Assembly: GCF_900113635.1 (NCBI RefSeq)
Contig: NZ_FOQA01000010.1
Location: 1 to 64,000, forward strand
DNA length: 64,000 nt
Origin: Tindallia magadiensis
GTDB lineage: Bacteria; Bacillota; Clostridia; Peptostreptococcales; Tindalliaceae
Direction of reading: 5' to 3'
Both the position numbers and the translations under genes were made by a program. Positions 15,550-24,231 of the stretch are shown here, piece by piece. Every line of letters begins with the position of its first letter. The stretch's first letter is position 1. Under the pieces are notes generated by a model that ran no database searches, was not told the origin of the DNA, and was given only the letters and a program-made list of their open reading frames with translations.

Positions 15550-16827
15550 ATGAGAAAAACACTTCCTTATATTGGAAAATATATGTCAAAATGGCTCATC
15601 GTTGCTACCTTTATGGGCTTTGGCGGTGGTATATCAGCGGTAGCTCTTAAACAAGCGATTCATTTAATGGAAGCTGGCAGTCTGTTCCTGCCACTTGCCT
15701 TTGCACCCGTCGTTGGCGGGATAATTCTATCAATCATCCTGCTTTGGGATCCCATTGCCGCCGGTTTTGGAAGCGATCACTACATTTACGAGGTCAATCA
15801 TGACAAAAAATACCTGGCTGGAAAAACCATGTTAAGTAAACTTTTCTCAACAGCGGTTACGCTTGGATTTCGGGGAAGCGGAGGAGTCGAAGGGCCTATG
15901 TTGGTCATTGGTGGTAGTATTGGTGATATTTTTTCCCGTATCCCTATCTTAAATCGCTTTTACCATAAAGAAGACGAGAGAATTCTCACCATTTGCGGAG
16001 CAGCTGGTGGCATCGGTGCGATCTTTCATTCACCACTGGGCGGGGGCATTTTTGTGGTGGAAGTTCTCTATAAATCCTCCCTGCATTATGGCGATCTTTT
16101 TCCTGCTATTTTATCTTCTACCATGGGTTTTGTCATTTATGGTGTTTTTGCTGAATCCACGCCGCTGTTTTATGCACCTTCTTATTCACCAGATGTGATG
16201 AACGTCCACTGGTTTATCCTTACAGGAATACTGGCCGGAGTGGTTTCTCTTCTCTTTATGACCTCTTTTGGTGTTATCCAAAAATTATTTGCAAAACTTC
16301 CCCGCAGAGGGATACATCCCATTCTTGGTGGGATTTTAACGGGAGCTCTGCTTTTTTATTTGCCTGACGTTGGTGGAACCGGCACCCATATGATCCAAAG
16401 GATGATCAACGGAAGCTTTCCCATGGCTTTTTTGCTCTTGCTGCTGGCAGGAAAAGTCTTCGCTACTTCTTTTACCGTAGCCTCTGGCGGTAGTGCAGGA
16501 TTAGTCATTCCTTCCTTATTTCTTGGTGCCATCACTGGTAATCTGCTTTCTTCTGTTTTGGTCGCTGATGCCGGTCTTAATGCCTCTTTGGTGATTGCCG
16601 GTATGGCTGCCAGTTTAGCCAGTGTTGCCAATGTTCCTGTAGCGGCCGCCATCATGCTGATCGAAATGGTCGGCCTGCAGCTAGGCGTTCCTGCTACTTT
16701 GGGCAGTATTGTCGGTTATGCTATTGGTCATAGCCGGGTTATTTACGGGGTCACTCACCCTGATCAATGGCAGTTTGAAGAAACGATTAAATGGCGCAGC
16801 ATCGATGCTACATCTGATTGTCACTAA
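15550..16827 (+). CDS. CLC-family chloride channel/transporter
   Basis: This is a 425-residue polytopic membrane protein. CLC selectivity-filter signatures are present: GSGGVEGPML (equivalent of GK/REGP, with the gating glutamate), GGIGAIFHSPLGGGIFVVEV, and ASGGSAGLVIPSLFLGAITG (equivalent of GGxxGxFxP). There are no C-terminal CBS domains, as in the short bacterial proteins. It may act as a chloride or fluoride-type channel or H+/Cl- exchanger; the filter does not have the fluoride-CLC pattern that I know. It is followed by its own terminator, so it is monocistronic. Confidence 0.88.
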   Translation: MRKTLPYIGKYMSKWLIVATFMGFGGGISAVALKQAIHLMEAGSLFLPLAFAPVVGGIILSIILLWDPIAAGFGSDHYIYEVNHDKKYLAGKTMLSKLFSTAVTLGFRGSGGVEGPMLVIGGSIGDIFSRIPILNRFYHKEDERILTICGAAGGIGAIFHSPLGGGIFVVEVLYKSSLHYGDLFPAILSSTMGFVIYGVFAESTPLFYAPSYSPDVMNVHWFILTGILAGVVSLLFMTSFGVIQKLFAKLPRRGIHPILGGILTGALLFYLPDVGGTGTHMIQRMINGSFPMAFLLLLLAGKVFATSFTVASGGSAGLVIPSLFLGAITGNLLSSVLVADAGLNASLVIAGMAASLASVANVPVAAAIMLIEMVGLQLGVPATLGSIVGYAIGHSRVIYGVTHPDQWQFEETIKWRSIDATSDCH

Positions 16828-16897
16828 TCATCAAAGACTCTCTTTTCTGACTCATCATTTACCCTGGTAACGCCCTTATATCACACAAAATAAGAAG

Positions 16898-16960
16898 TGG
16901 CATTTAACAAGACTTGAATTGTTTTCAATTTTTCTGAAGTCATGTTAGGTGCCATTTTTT
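16898..16960 (+). terminator. intrinsic terminator after the CLC gene
   Basis: TGGCATTTAACA pairs with TGTTAGGTGCCA (two G-U pairs), with inner AGACTT/AAGTC pairing, and is followed by TTTTTT. Confidence 0.65.
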
Positions 16961-16994
16961 ATCCGATAACATTTTATTAAAATATAAAAAACCC

Positions 16995-17051
16995 TTGACA
17001 AACCAGAGAAAAACACCCATACTATGTTTTGTGATTGATAATGATTATCAA
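16995..17051 (+). promoter_or_regulatory. promoter with perfect Fur box
   Basis: TTGACA (16995-17000) and TACTAT (17020-17025) lie upstream of TGATAATGATTATCA at 17036-17050, which matches the 7-1-7 Fur box at all positions. The box covers the expected transcription start of the small membrane protein gene at 17185, so iron repression is likely. Confidence 0.8.
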
Positions 17052-17184
17052 GCTCATTTATCCGAGTTGGTAATTTTATATTCCATTCCACGAAGGAGGT
17101 GCCTGAAGCGTTTTGTTCGAAGGAAAAATCGTTTGTTATATAACGAACGATCACATCATTTACCAAGCACAAGGAGGAATCATA

Positions 17185-17490
17185 ATGTCCAAAGTATCTT
17201 TTAGCAAAAATACCACAAGAGTCCTTATCATCGCTTTGCTTTTAATGGTGGTTCTTTTAGCTTTTTCACCGACCGTCGCTGCTGCGGAAGCAGCCGTACT
17301 CGAAAGACAGCTTGAACTACAAGAAGAATTTAGGTTTTGGGAGGTTCGTACTGAACTGCACCGGATTCATCACCACTTGGAACATGTTCCTTATGCATCT
17401 TACGCTATTGTAGGGATTTTTTTAGTACAGCTAGGCATGCTGGGCATAAAAATCAAAGAAATGGTGGATAAGAAGAAAGAAAAGAAGTAA
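17185..17490 (+). CDS. small iron-regulated membrane protein with a His-rich segment
   Basis: This 101-residue protein has AAGGAGGAAT before the ATG. It has an N-terminal signal-like helix (LIIALLLMVVLLAFSPTVAA), an amphipathic acidic/aromatic region, the histidine cluster HRIHHHLEH, and a second membrane helix (YAIVGIFLVQLGMLGI) followed by a Lys-rich tail. I recognise no family. The perfect Fur box upstream and its position next to feoB suggest a role in ferrous iron uptake or sensing, perhaps as an accessory subunit of FeoB or a metal-binding surface protein. A longer frame from 17113 lacks a ribosome binding site. Confidence 0.75.
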   Translation: MSKVSFSKNTTRVLIIALLLMVVLLAFSPTVAAAEAAVLERQLELQEEFRFWEVRTELHRIHHHLEHVPYASYAIVGIFLVQLGMLGIKIKEMVDKKKEKK

Positions 17491-17515
17491 ACATCTGTAA
17501 ATAACAAAAATTTCA

Positions 17516-17550
17516 AATCCGCAGGGTTTCCCCTGCGGATTCTTTATATC
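17516..17550. terminator. bidirectional terminator between the small membrane protein and feoB
   Basis: AATCCGCAGGG and CCCTGCGGATT form an 11-bp perfect stem with a four-base loop between convergent genes. A/T-rich sequence flanks both sides. Confidence 0.75.
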
Positions 17551-17601
17551 TGTTTTCAGCCGAAAACGCTTGTCTCTATAGGTGGGAGAGGTTCATTCCT
17601 A

Positions 17602-19419
17602 TTAAAGAAATAGTGATCCGATGCGCATAACGACGCCTCCGATAAGAAAAGCAAATGTGCTGGTAAAGAGCAGGATTAATGCCGTTATCTTCAGGTTGAA
17701 TTCTCTGGCCAGGGTGGCAAGAATCGCTACGCAAGGAACATACAGCAAGCCAACTACAGCTGCAGTGAAAAGTTGCAACATGGTAAGGTCCATATCAACC
17801 AGCGGTACCACGGTCAGTTCCCGACGAAGAATGCCAAGAATTAAAGGTACCGATGCCTCTGCCGGCAATCCCAGCCAACCAACTACCAACGGACTAAAAA
17901 ACTCTCCGATACGTTCCATAATGCCCGATTCATAAAACACAGCCGCAACACCCACAATAGCCATCATGGGCAAAGCACCTTCACTGATATAATTCTTCAC
18001 TTTTGACCATACTTTACTGACGATGACTTCACCTCTCGGAAGCAGCAGTTCCGGAATTTCCAGGATAGTATGAGGGCGATTGCCAGGTAATATCTTAAAA
18101 ACAACCATCCCAGCAAAAAATACTACAAAGAAGGAAAAGATAAAAATCATCAGCAAGCCTATAATAGACCGTTCCGCCAATAAGGAGGTAAAGGCACCGG
18201 TCTGAGCCACGCAGGGAATCCCAAAACATACCATGGTAGCCACGGTAAGGCGTTCTTTCTGACTGCTCAGCTGCCTAGTAGCCATAATGGCAGGTATTCC
18301 ACAACCGTAACCCAAGAGCAGAGGAACCATACTGGAACCTGGCAGGCCTAGTTTGTTCAATAAACCGTCCAACAAGGCACCCAGTCTTGGAAGGTAACCA
18401 CAATCTTCCATCAAACTTAAGGCCAGGTAAAATGAAATCACATAGGGCAACACTAATGTAAATGGCCATTCCAAACCTTTAACAAAGATCCCATATTCTC
18501 CGATTAATACTTCTAAAATAAATCCTTGAGGAACAAAGCCTTCAATCACCTGGCTGATCCCAGGTATGATGATGTTTCTGAATAGGGGCAATAGCAAGTA
18601 TCGTCGGAGACTCATCCCAAACCCTACCACAATTCCAAAAACAATCATTAAAATGATTCCTGCCAGAGGCAGGCCAGGCCATGGCCTTACCAATCGCTCT
18701 CCCCATATTTCTCTTGTGGACTTTCGAGGAGTCTCTGGCTTGGTTTTCACTTCTAAGGTAATTGCTTCCGCCTTTTTCCAAAGTTCTTCCCGGTATTCAT
18801 GAGAAACAGCCGAAGCATCACTGGTTTTCTTTTCGGTTTTTCCTGTAAAAAGCATTTGAGTTAATGCTTCTTTAACCACATCAATTCCAGCTTTATCTAT
18901 CGCAACAGTTGGAATAACAGGAACACCTAGTCTCTTTGAAAGTAGTTCCACATCTATTTTTTCCCCACGATCCTTAATCAGATCCATCCGATTCAGCACC
19001 ACAATGGTAGGTATTTGGTATTCCATCACTTGAAAAAACAGATATAAGCTGCTTTCCAGATTATGAGCATCAATCATGCTAATCACGCCATCAGGTCGTT
19101 CGTCTATTTTAAAATCTTGAACGCCACCTTCTTCATGACAATGACTAATTTTTTTAGAACTAATACGCCCCTGAAGCATTTCCACCGCTACCCGTTCAGC
19201 CTCGTTATTGATTTCCAGGGTATAGGTTCCGGGAACATCAATAAGATTAGCTCTGTGTTCACCCAGCTTCATTTCCCCTGCCGTAAATTCCACCGTAGTT
19301 CCCACGTAATTGGCGACACTGATGTTCAAACCCGTGAGGTTGTTAAACATCACGCTTTTCCCAATATTAGGCTGACCGATCATAAGTATGTTCAATTTGT
19401 CTTCTTGACTAGTCTTCAA
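17602..19419 (-). CDS. feoB: ferrous iron transporter FeoB
   Basis: This 605-residue protein has an N-terminal G domain: G1 GQPNIGKS, G3 DVPGTY, G4 NRMD. It continues into the polytopic FeoB membrane domain with Gate-like segments (YLPRLGALLD, PLLLGYGCGIPAIMATRQ, RRELTVVPLVDM). It imports Fe(II) across the cytoplasmic membrane. It is somewhat shorter than E. coli FeoB (773) but within the range of Gram-positive forms. It is the last gene of the operon feoA / NAS-like / UPF0104 / feoB, and its start overlaps the upstream gene by 11 bp. The operon carries a Fur-like box in front of feoA. Confidence 0.92.
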   Translation of the reverse strand: MKTSQEDKLNILMIGQPNIGKSVMFNNLTGLNISVANYVGTTVEFTAGEMKLGEHRANLIDVPGTYTLEINNEAERVAVEMLQGRISSKKISHCHEEGGVQDFKIDERPDGVISMIDAHNLESSLYLFFQVMEYQIPTIVVLNRMDLIKDRGEKIDVELLSKRLGVPVIPTVAIDKAGIDVVKEALTQMLFTGKTEKKTSDASAVSHEYREELWKKAEAITLEVKTKPETPRKSTREIWGERLVRPWPGLPLAGIILMIVFGIVVGFGMSLRRYLLLPLFRNIIIPGISQVIEGFVPQGFILEVLIGEYGIFVKGLEWPFTLVLPYVISFYLALSLMEDCGYLPRLGALLDGLLNKLGLPGSSMVPLLLGYGCGIPAIMATRQLSSQKERLTVATMVCFGIPCVAQTGAFTSLLAERSIIGLLMIFIFSFFVVFFAGMVVFKILPGNRPHTILEIPELLLPRGEVIVSKVWSKVKNYISEGALPMMAIVGVAAVFYESGIMERIGEFFSPLVVGWLGLPAEASVPLILGILRRELTVVPLVDMDLTMLQLFTAAVVGLLYVPCVAILATLAREFNLKITALILLFTSTFAFLIGGVVMRIGSLFL

Positions 19420-20452
19420 CCTGCATCACCTGCTTTGAGTTATTTGAGTTGCTTAACTGTTCTCCAGATTTTGCCTTATTGATATAATAAATAGTCACAC
19501 ATCCAGATATCGCTAATGGAATCCAAAAGGTGATCACCCGTGTTGTCAGTGCAATCGAAAACGCTTCATAAGAAGCGATCCCTTCAGAAGATAACACCAG
19601 TGCCATGGTTCCCTCAAAGGTGGCAAGACCTCCCGGAAGCAACGGTATCATACTCACCAGATAAGCCGTATAGGTTGAGATGATCACCACTACCTGATTT
19701 AGGTTATATCCCAGCATTTTAGCTACCAGGTATACTTTTACGGGGTAAAGTGCCCAAACAACAAAGGCAATGCCAAACAGCAAGGCCCTTTTACGAGAGT
19801 CTTCAATAATGGTTTTAGCGTGTTGTGAGGTTTCCATCATAAAGTAATAGGCTTTTTTCATCTTCCCGAAAATTTTTATCAGAAAAGGCGGATAAGTTCT
19901 CCTACCTTTGAAAGCTGTCTTTTCTGCCACACGCATATGAATTCCCTGTAAATTAAATAAAAGAAAAAAAATTCCCAAAAACAATAAAAATCCTAAAAAG
20001 GCTAAATAAACAAAGAGTGGCAGTTCTATGCTAAAAAAAGCCACTATCAAAGTCGCTAGGCTAATCAGCAAAAAAGGCATCATGGAAAAAAACTTACTTA
20101 AAAAGGTAATTGCCGTCAGCTGTGCATATTCCAAACCGGTTTCCTTTTGCATTAAATATACCTTTAGGGCTTCTCCACCCAGCTTTACGGACGGCGTAAC
20201 GCTTTCTACAAAAGATCCCGCAAGGTTAATGCCGAAAATGCTTCCAAGAGAAACCTTGGGAGATTTCTGCTTTAGAAGGTAATGCAACAAATAGCTGGTA
20301 GCAAAAAGGGTTCCCAGTTGCAGCATTGTCAAAGATAAAAGCTGTAAGAAAGTAATACGACTCATTACTGCGTATACGTCCTCCCAGCCTAGAAACAACA
20401 TAAGGACAAAACACAAGACCACCCCTAGCATCAGCAATAAGGTTTTTTTCAA
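19409..20452 (-). CDS. UPF0104 / lysylphosphatidylglycerol-synthase-like membrane protein
   Basis: This is a 347-residue integral membrane protein with about eight helices. Characteristic segments are INLAGSFVESVTPSVKLGGE, AYLVSMIPLLPGGLATFEG and TTRVITFWIPLAISG, typical of the YbhN/UPF0104 (flippase-like) family. The family resembles the membrane half of MprF without its synthase domain. Its overlap with the NAS-like gene (4 bp) and with feoB (11 bp) indicates strict co-expression, which suggests export or membrane handling linked to iron uptake. The substrate is unknown. Confidence 0.82.
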   Translation of the reverse strand: MKKTLLLMLGVVLCFVLMLFLGWEDVYAVMSRITFLQLLSLTMLQLGTLFATSYLLHYLLKQKSPKVSLGSIFGINLAGSFVESVTPSVKLGGEALKVYLMQKETGLEYAQLTAITFLSKFFSMMPFLLISLATLIVAFFSIELPLFVYLAFLGFLLFLGIFFLLFNLQGIHMRVAEKTAFKGRRTYPPFLIKIFGKMKKAYYFMMETSQHAKTIIEDSRKRALLFGIAFVVWALYPVKVYLVAKMLGYNLNQVVVIISTYTAYLVSMIPLLPGGLATFEGTMALVLSSEGIASYEAFSIALTTRVITFWIPLAISGCVTIYYINKAKSGEQLSNSNNSKQVMQVED

Positions 20453-21030
20453 CTTATTCCGCCCCCTCTTTGCTGTGAGGATTCCTTGGAAGAAATAACA
20501 AACAAAAAAGATTTTTTGAAGGTTTTCATGTTTTGAATCACCTTCCCATGAGCTTCATCCAGATTATACAAGCTACCATACTCCTTTCTGTATTCTTCCA
20601 CCGGTTGCCGAAAGACAACTCTTCCGCCATCACTGCCAGCTGTCTTAAGGTTTTTCAGCATTTGTTCTTTATTCTTTATGTGCAGGGCAATAAGCGCTAC
20701 GGTAAAAGGCGGCAGATTTTCCGGCGAACCATCCCCGACTCGTATTTCTATGTTTTTATCAAGACCGTATTTTTTCAAATAGTGCATCGCCATGCGGACA
20801 GCTTCCGGATCTTTATCTAAGGCAATCACCTTTGCTCCTGTCAGTTGAACGATATGCAATGCCGTAAAGGGGATCGCTCCACAGCCAATATTAAGAACTA
20901 TGTCTTCTCCTGTGATATGGGCTAATGCCACTTCTTTTTTCACCACATGCTTGTACAAACGATGATAAAGCCAAAAAGCAGGATAAAATCGACATGCTGT
21001 TTTTTCCAATGATTTAAAGAACTTCTTCAC
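20449..21030 (-). CDS. SAM-binding protein resembling nicotianamine synthase/CntL
   Basis: This 193-residue Rossmann-fold enzyme starts at a GTG preceded by GGAGG (about 7-base spacing). The SAM motif reads VLNIGCGAIPFTALHIVQLT, with VIALDKDPEAVRMAMHYLKK for motif II. Later segments IALHIKNKEQMLKNLK and GGRVVFRQPVEEYRKEYGSL resemble nicotianamine-synthase-like enzymes, which transfer aminobutyrate units from SAM to build metallophores. The N-terminal helical part of plant and CntL-type enzymes is short here. A plain methyltransferase is the alternative. Its place in a feoAB operon favours metal-related chemistry. Confidence 0.65.
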   Translation of the reverse strand: MKKFFKSLEKTACRFYPAFWLYHRLYKHVVKKEVALAHITGEDIVLNIGCGAIPFTALHIVQLTGAKVIALDKDPEAVRMAMHYLKKYGLDKNIEIRVGDGSPENLPPFTVALIALHIKNKEQMLKNLKTAGSDGGRVVFRQPVEEYRKEYGSLYNLDEAHGKVIQNMKTFKKSFLFVISSKESSQQRGGGIS

Positions 21031-21078
21031 AAAATAACCTCCGGTTCCTGTACGGAATTTTCTTCTCAAACAGGAAAA

Positions 21079-21114
21079 CATCAATACACATTGAAAAGTC
21101 AACATATATTGATG
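21079..21114. promoter_or_regulatory. 8-bp inverted repeat between feoA and the NAS-like gene
   Basis: CATCAATA (21079-21086) and TATTGATG (21107-21114) are perfect inverted arms separated by 20 bp. There is no T-run, so it looks more like a protein-binding dyad or an mRNA hairpin than a terminator. Confidence 0.35.
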
Positions 21115-21174
21115 TAACTATGTGTGTTTATTTATTTATTTCGTTTTTTACCGCTAATACAATAAAAGAGTGCT

Positions 21175-21453
21175 TCAATACTCCACTTGAATCGTCTGTG
21201 CAACTTCCTGACCTAAGGCAATGTTTCTACCATCAATACAACAGAGAATAGGCCCATTCAGTATCCCTTTGGCCATTACGGTAACCGTCTTATTGATTCT
21301 AAATCCCAAAGAAGCTAAATAAGAATTTGACGGTACCTTTACAATGGTACACTGCTCGCCACATGCCAGCTGTCTTAATGAGCGACCGGAGCAGGGTTTG
21401 TTTTGATTAGGTTCGTGATTTGTTTCACAGCATTTGCTGGTAGTTTTCATCAT
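21175..21453 (-). CDS. feoA: FeoA domain protein
   Basis: This is a 92-residue cytoplasmic protein. After a Cys/Asn-rich N-terminus (SKCCETNHEPNQNKPCSG) comes an SH3-like FeoA domain: SLRQLACGEQCTIVKVPSN, LASLGFRINKTVTVMAKG and GRNIALGQEVAQTIQVEY. FeoA assists FeoB. I chose the ATG at 21453 because the longer frame (to 21603) runs through the Fur-like box. The extra cysteines at the N-terminus are not part of the core FeoA fold and may bind metal. It is the first gene of the iron operon. Confidence 0.85.
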   Translation of the reverse strand: MMKTTSKCCETNHEPNQNKPCSGRSLRQLACGEQCTIVKVPSNSYLASLGFRINKTVTVMAKGILNGPILCCIDGRNIALGQEVAQTIQVEY

Positions 21454-21506
21454 ACGAAGCCACTTCCTTCCTTTGTTATGCCCTTTAGAAAAACTCGCCG
21501 GTTTAT

Positions 21507-21521
21507 CGATAATGATTTTCA
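21507..21521 (-). promoter_or_regulatory. Fur-like operator of the feo operon
   Basis: TGAAAATCATTATCG on the minus strand matches 12 of 14 informative positions of the 7-1-7 Fur box. It lies 54 bp upstream of the feoA start. Confidence 0.7.
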
Positions 21522-21753
21522 ATAGTGTCATTTTTATTGTAGAGCAAGATGAGTTATCTGTCAAGAAACCCCTTTCAGCATTTAAAAAGCTGAGCAATAT
21601 CATAGGCTTACAAAAGACCGTTTACTTTTTATAAGAGATATGCTATTCTAAAAATATAAATGCAAATGAATTGCAATTGACACCATTTTATAGCAATATC
21701 CATTGTCTGTAAAATATCCATTGATCGTAAGAAAAGAATAGAAGGTGATTGCT

Positions 21754-22446
21754 GTGTCCCTGCATATAAATGGAAAAAAGATTTTTCAAGGATTGTTCAT
21801 TCTTGTTCTATCCTCTGCCATTTTTTTCAACATAAGAAATCCAATAGATCTATTTCACTGGTCACAAAGCAACTATAAAAGTTTATCCCATTTTGTTGAT
21901 CAGCATCTCTTGTTAGCAATGCTTATTTTTTTCTTGGTACGATTTTTCTTTGCAGTTGTCTCTATTCCAGGAACCGGAGTGCTAACACTCTTAGCTGGTG
22001 CTCTTTTTGGATTTTATATTGGATCTTTGCTGGTGTTGCTAGCTGTCAGCTCAGGTGTCTTAGTCGCCTTTTTGCTGACACGATATTTTTTCAAAGAGCC
22101 CTTGAAGCATCAATTCAGAAAACAGTTCCAATATATTGACACATTAGGTCTTCGTTATGGCAGCAGCTTACTATTTTTCCTGCGGCTATCGGAATTTACT
22201 CCTTCTGTGGTGATCAATTCTTTTTTCGCCCTCACTCCTATGAAAGCTAGCACTTACTTCCGGGTGAGTTTGATAAGCATTGTGCCCGGAGTACTTTTAT
22301 TTACCAATGCTGGCTTGCAGCTTTCAGAGATACAGCAGCCATCAGATTTTTTTAATATCAATATCCTAATCACTTTAGTGGTTATAGGCCTTCTTCCTAT
22401 TCTTTGTGAATATATTTATTTAAGGCATCAACATGACCCGGAGTAA
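21754..22446 (+). CDS. TVP38/TMEM64 (SNARE-associated/DedA-like) membrane protein
   Basis: This is a protein of about 230 residues with five to six membrane segments. The family motif is visible in FFAVVSIPGTGVLTLLAGAL with FGFYIGS, then FFLRLSEFTPSVVINSFFAL, LISIVPGVLLFTNAG, matching bacterial YdjX/YdjZ-like proteins thought to act in lipid or membrane homeostasis. I prefer the GTG at 21754, which has AAGGTG at good spacing; a GTG at 21745 is the alternative. It is divergent from feoA and ends at a bidirectional terminator. Confidence 0.8.
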   Translation: MSLHINGKKIFQGLFILVLSSAIFFNIRNPIDLFHWSQSNYKSLSHFVDQHLLLAMLIFFLVRFFFAVVSIPGTGVLTLLAGALFGFYIGSLLVLLAVSSGVLVAFLLTRYFFKEPLKHQFRKQFQYIDTLGLRYGSSLLFFLRLSEFTPSVVINSFFALTPMKASTYFRVSLISIVPGVLLFTNAGLQLSEIQQPSDFFNINILITLVVIGLLPILCEYIYLRHQHDPE

Positions 22447-22463
22447 GAGAATCCTAAAAAGAA

Positions 22464-22510
22464 AACGCCTTGCCGTAACATCAGAAAAGATGTGCGCAAG
22501 GCGTTTCTTT
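22464..22510. terminator. bidirectional terminator between the TVP38 gene and nhaC
   Basis: AACGCCTTGC and GCAAGGCGTT form a 10-bp stem between two convergent genes, followed on the plus strand by TTCTTTCGTTTTCTTT. Confidence 0.75.
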
Positions 22511-22531
22511 CGTTTTCTTTGAGCGTCAACC

Positions 22532-23926
22532 TTAAATCTCTTTCATGACGGAATCATAGAGAAATCGGTTTGTAAATCCGTAGAAAATACTGATTATAAT
22601 ACAGGAAAAAGCCAGCCACATAAAGGGTAAATATTCTAACGTAGAAACCCCTAAGATTCCGGCCATGTATACACCATTATCACTCCATGGCACCATACCC
22701 GATGTTAAGGTAGAACCAAACTCGGAATTTCTCGAAAGTACGCGGCGATCCAGCCCTAGTTCATCTATTTTTTCACTCATAATTTTAGGTGTCAAAATTA
22801 AGGCAACGTACATACCACTTCCAAAGAAATTTCCAAAAAAACCGGTAATAATGGTTGCCACCGAAGCCGTTCCCGCATTTGTCACCCATTTATCCAGCAA
22901 TACTCTTGTTAGCTTTTTCAAGACTCCAATTTCTCCTAATAGTCCTCCAAAGCCTAGTCCAAAGATAATAATGGCAAGAGAGCCCAGCATCGACGCCATG
23001 CCGCCGCGACTAAGAATATTATCAATAAATTCAAGGCCTGTATCTTGTGGAATTTGTGCCCAAGCCGTTGTCAGAGCTACCGTTGCCGGCAACCCTTGAA
23101 AGATAACGCCCCACACAATCCCTAAAAATGCACCGAAAGCAATGACCGGAATGGCCGGTTTTTTCATCACCAGTAGCGTGATAATCAGAGCCATCGGAAT
23201 CAATGAAAAGAGATTCACATTAAAGATGGTACTAATCGATCCCATAACGGTTTCCACTTGAGCTAAATCGGCAGCACCATCGCTATAACGAAATCCTACA
23301 ATGGTAAACGCAATGGATGTGATCACATAGGCAGGTACTGTAACAGGAACCATGGCTTTCACGTGATCAATAACGTCTACATTCGACATGGTTGCTGTCA
23401 GAATGGTACTGTCTGACACTGGCGAAAGTTTGTCTCCAAAGTAAGCACCGGAAAGTACGGCACCAGCGGTTAAAGCTGGGGGCATTCCCAGACCAGCACC
23501 AATACCCATCATAGCAATTCCGGCGGTTCCAGCGGATCCCCAGGACGTGCCTGTCGTCAGAGAAGTAATGGATGTGATTAACAGCGTCGCCAATAAGAAA
23601 ATGGACGGATGAATGGTTTGAAGTCCATAGTAAATGAAACTGGGTACAATACCACCTGAAATCCAGGTACCTATCAGTGCTCCCACTGTCAGCAAAATCA
23701 AAATGGCGTTCATTCCATTAGCAATCCCTTTGATGGCCGCTTTTTCCATATCAATATACGCCATCCCCATGGATTTCCCAACGGCAAACGCTAAGAACCA
23801 GCCACCAAAAAGAGCCAGTTGAACACCGATTCCAGAAGAAATAAATATAAAGGCCAATGCTAAAAATCCACCCAACACAAACAACACTTGCCACATTTTA
23901 GGTAACATTTCATTTTTTTCTGTCAT
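22532..23926 (-). CDS. nhaC: Na+/H+ antiporter, NhaC family
   Basis: This is a 464-residue polytopic membrane protein. NhaC-family signatures include ITSITSLTTGTSWGSAGTAG, LSGAYFGDKLSPVSDSTILT and GFFGNFFGSGMYVALILTP. It would exchange sodium for protons (or act on malate/lactate-type couples in the MleN branch). A GGGGGAGG site precedes the ATG. The leader carries a sigma-54-type promoter about 205 bp upstream and the neighbouring operon encodes a sigma-54 activator and its sensor kinase, so signal-dependent expression is likely. Confidence 0.9.
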   Translation of the reverse strand: MTEKNEMLPKMWQVLFVLGGFLALAFIFISSGIGVQLALFGGWFLAFAVGKSMGMAYIDMEKAAIKGIANGMNAILILLTVGALIGTWISGGIVPSFIYYGLQTIHPSIFLLATLLITSITSLTTGTSWGSAGTAGIAMMGIGAGLGMPPALTAGAVLSGAYFGDKLSPVSDSTILTATMSNVDVIDHVKAMVPVTVPAYVITSIAFTIVGFRYSDGAADLAQVETVMGSISTIFNVNLFSLIPMALIITLLVMKKPAIPVIAFGAFLGIVWGVIFQGLPATVALTTAWAQIPQDTGLEFIDNILSRGGMASMLGSLAIIIFGLGFGGLLGEIGVLKKLTRVLLDKWVTNAGTASVATIITGFFGNFFGSGMYVALILTPKIMSEKIDELGLDRRVLSRNSEFGSTLTSGMVPWSDNGVYMAGILGVSTLEYLPFMWLAFSCIIISIFYGFTNRFLYDSVMKEI

Positions 23927-24130
23927 TTTCCTCCCCCTTCACCTTGTATCTTAACCCTTTCTCTTTTACCTTTGTTCTGATACCATCCATCCTATGGGCT
24001 GCCACCAAAACCGGTTTTCTTCATAAGATCCTCCTCTCACCCTTGCCTGCCCTTACGCTGTTCAGGATCAATTCACGCAAGATACTTTATCAGATGACTA
24101 CTACGGATAAAGCATTCTGCTTATAGAATA

Positions 24131-24146
24131 TGCAAATCTTATGCCA
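24131..24146 (-). promoter_or_regulatory. sigma-54 (RpoN) promoter of nhaC
   Basis: Read on the minus strand the sequence is TGGCATAAGATTTGCA. GG and GC are separated by ten bases as in the consensus TGGCAC-N5-TTGC. It faces nhaC. The triple repeat at 24232-24287 is 85-155 bp upstream, a suitable enhancer distance. Confidence 0.7.
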
Positions 24147-24191
24147 GTTCAGAATATTTTCCAATAACCTGCTTTTCCAATACTTTAGCTA

Positions 24192-24225
24192 TAAAAAACA
24201 GGAGTATCCTTAAAGGACACTCCTG
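24192..24225 (-). terminator. terminator of the two-component operon
   Basis: On the minus strand CAGGAGTGTCCTT pairs with AAGGATACTCCTG (one mismatch) and is followed by TTTTTTAT. It separates the regulator operon from nhaC, so nhaC needs its own promoter. Confidence 0.75.
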
Positions 24226-24231
24226 CTAGTA

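Noticed and set aside
17113-17184. Upstream extension of the small iron-regulated protein
   Set aside because: The ATG at 17185 has AAGGAGG directly before it, while the extension has none and precedes a signal-like helix.
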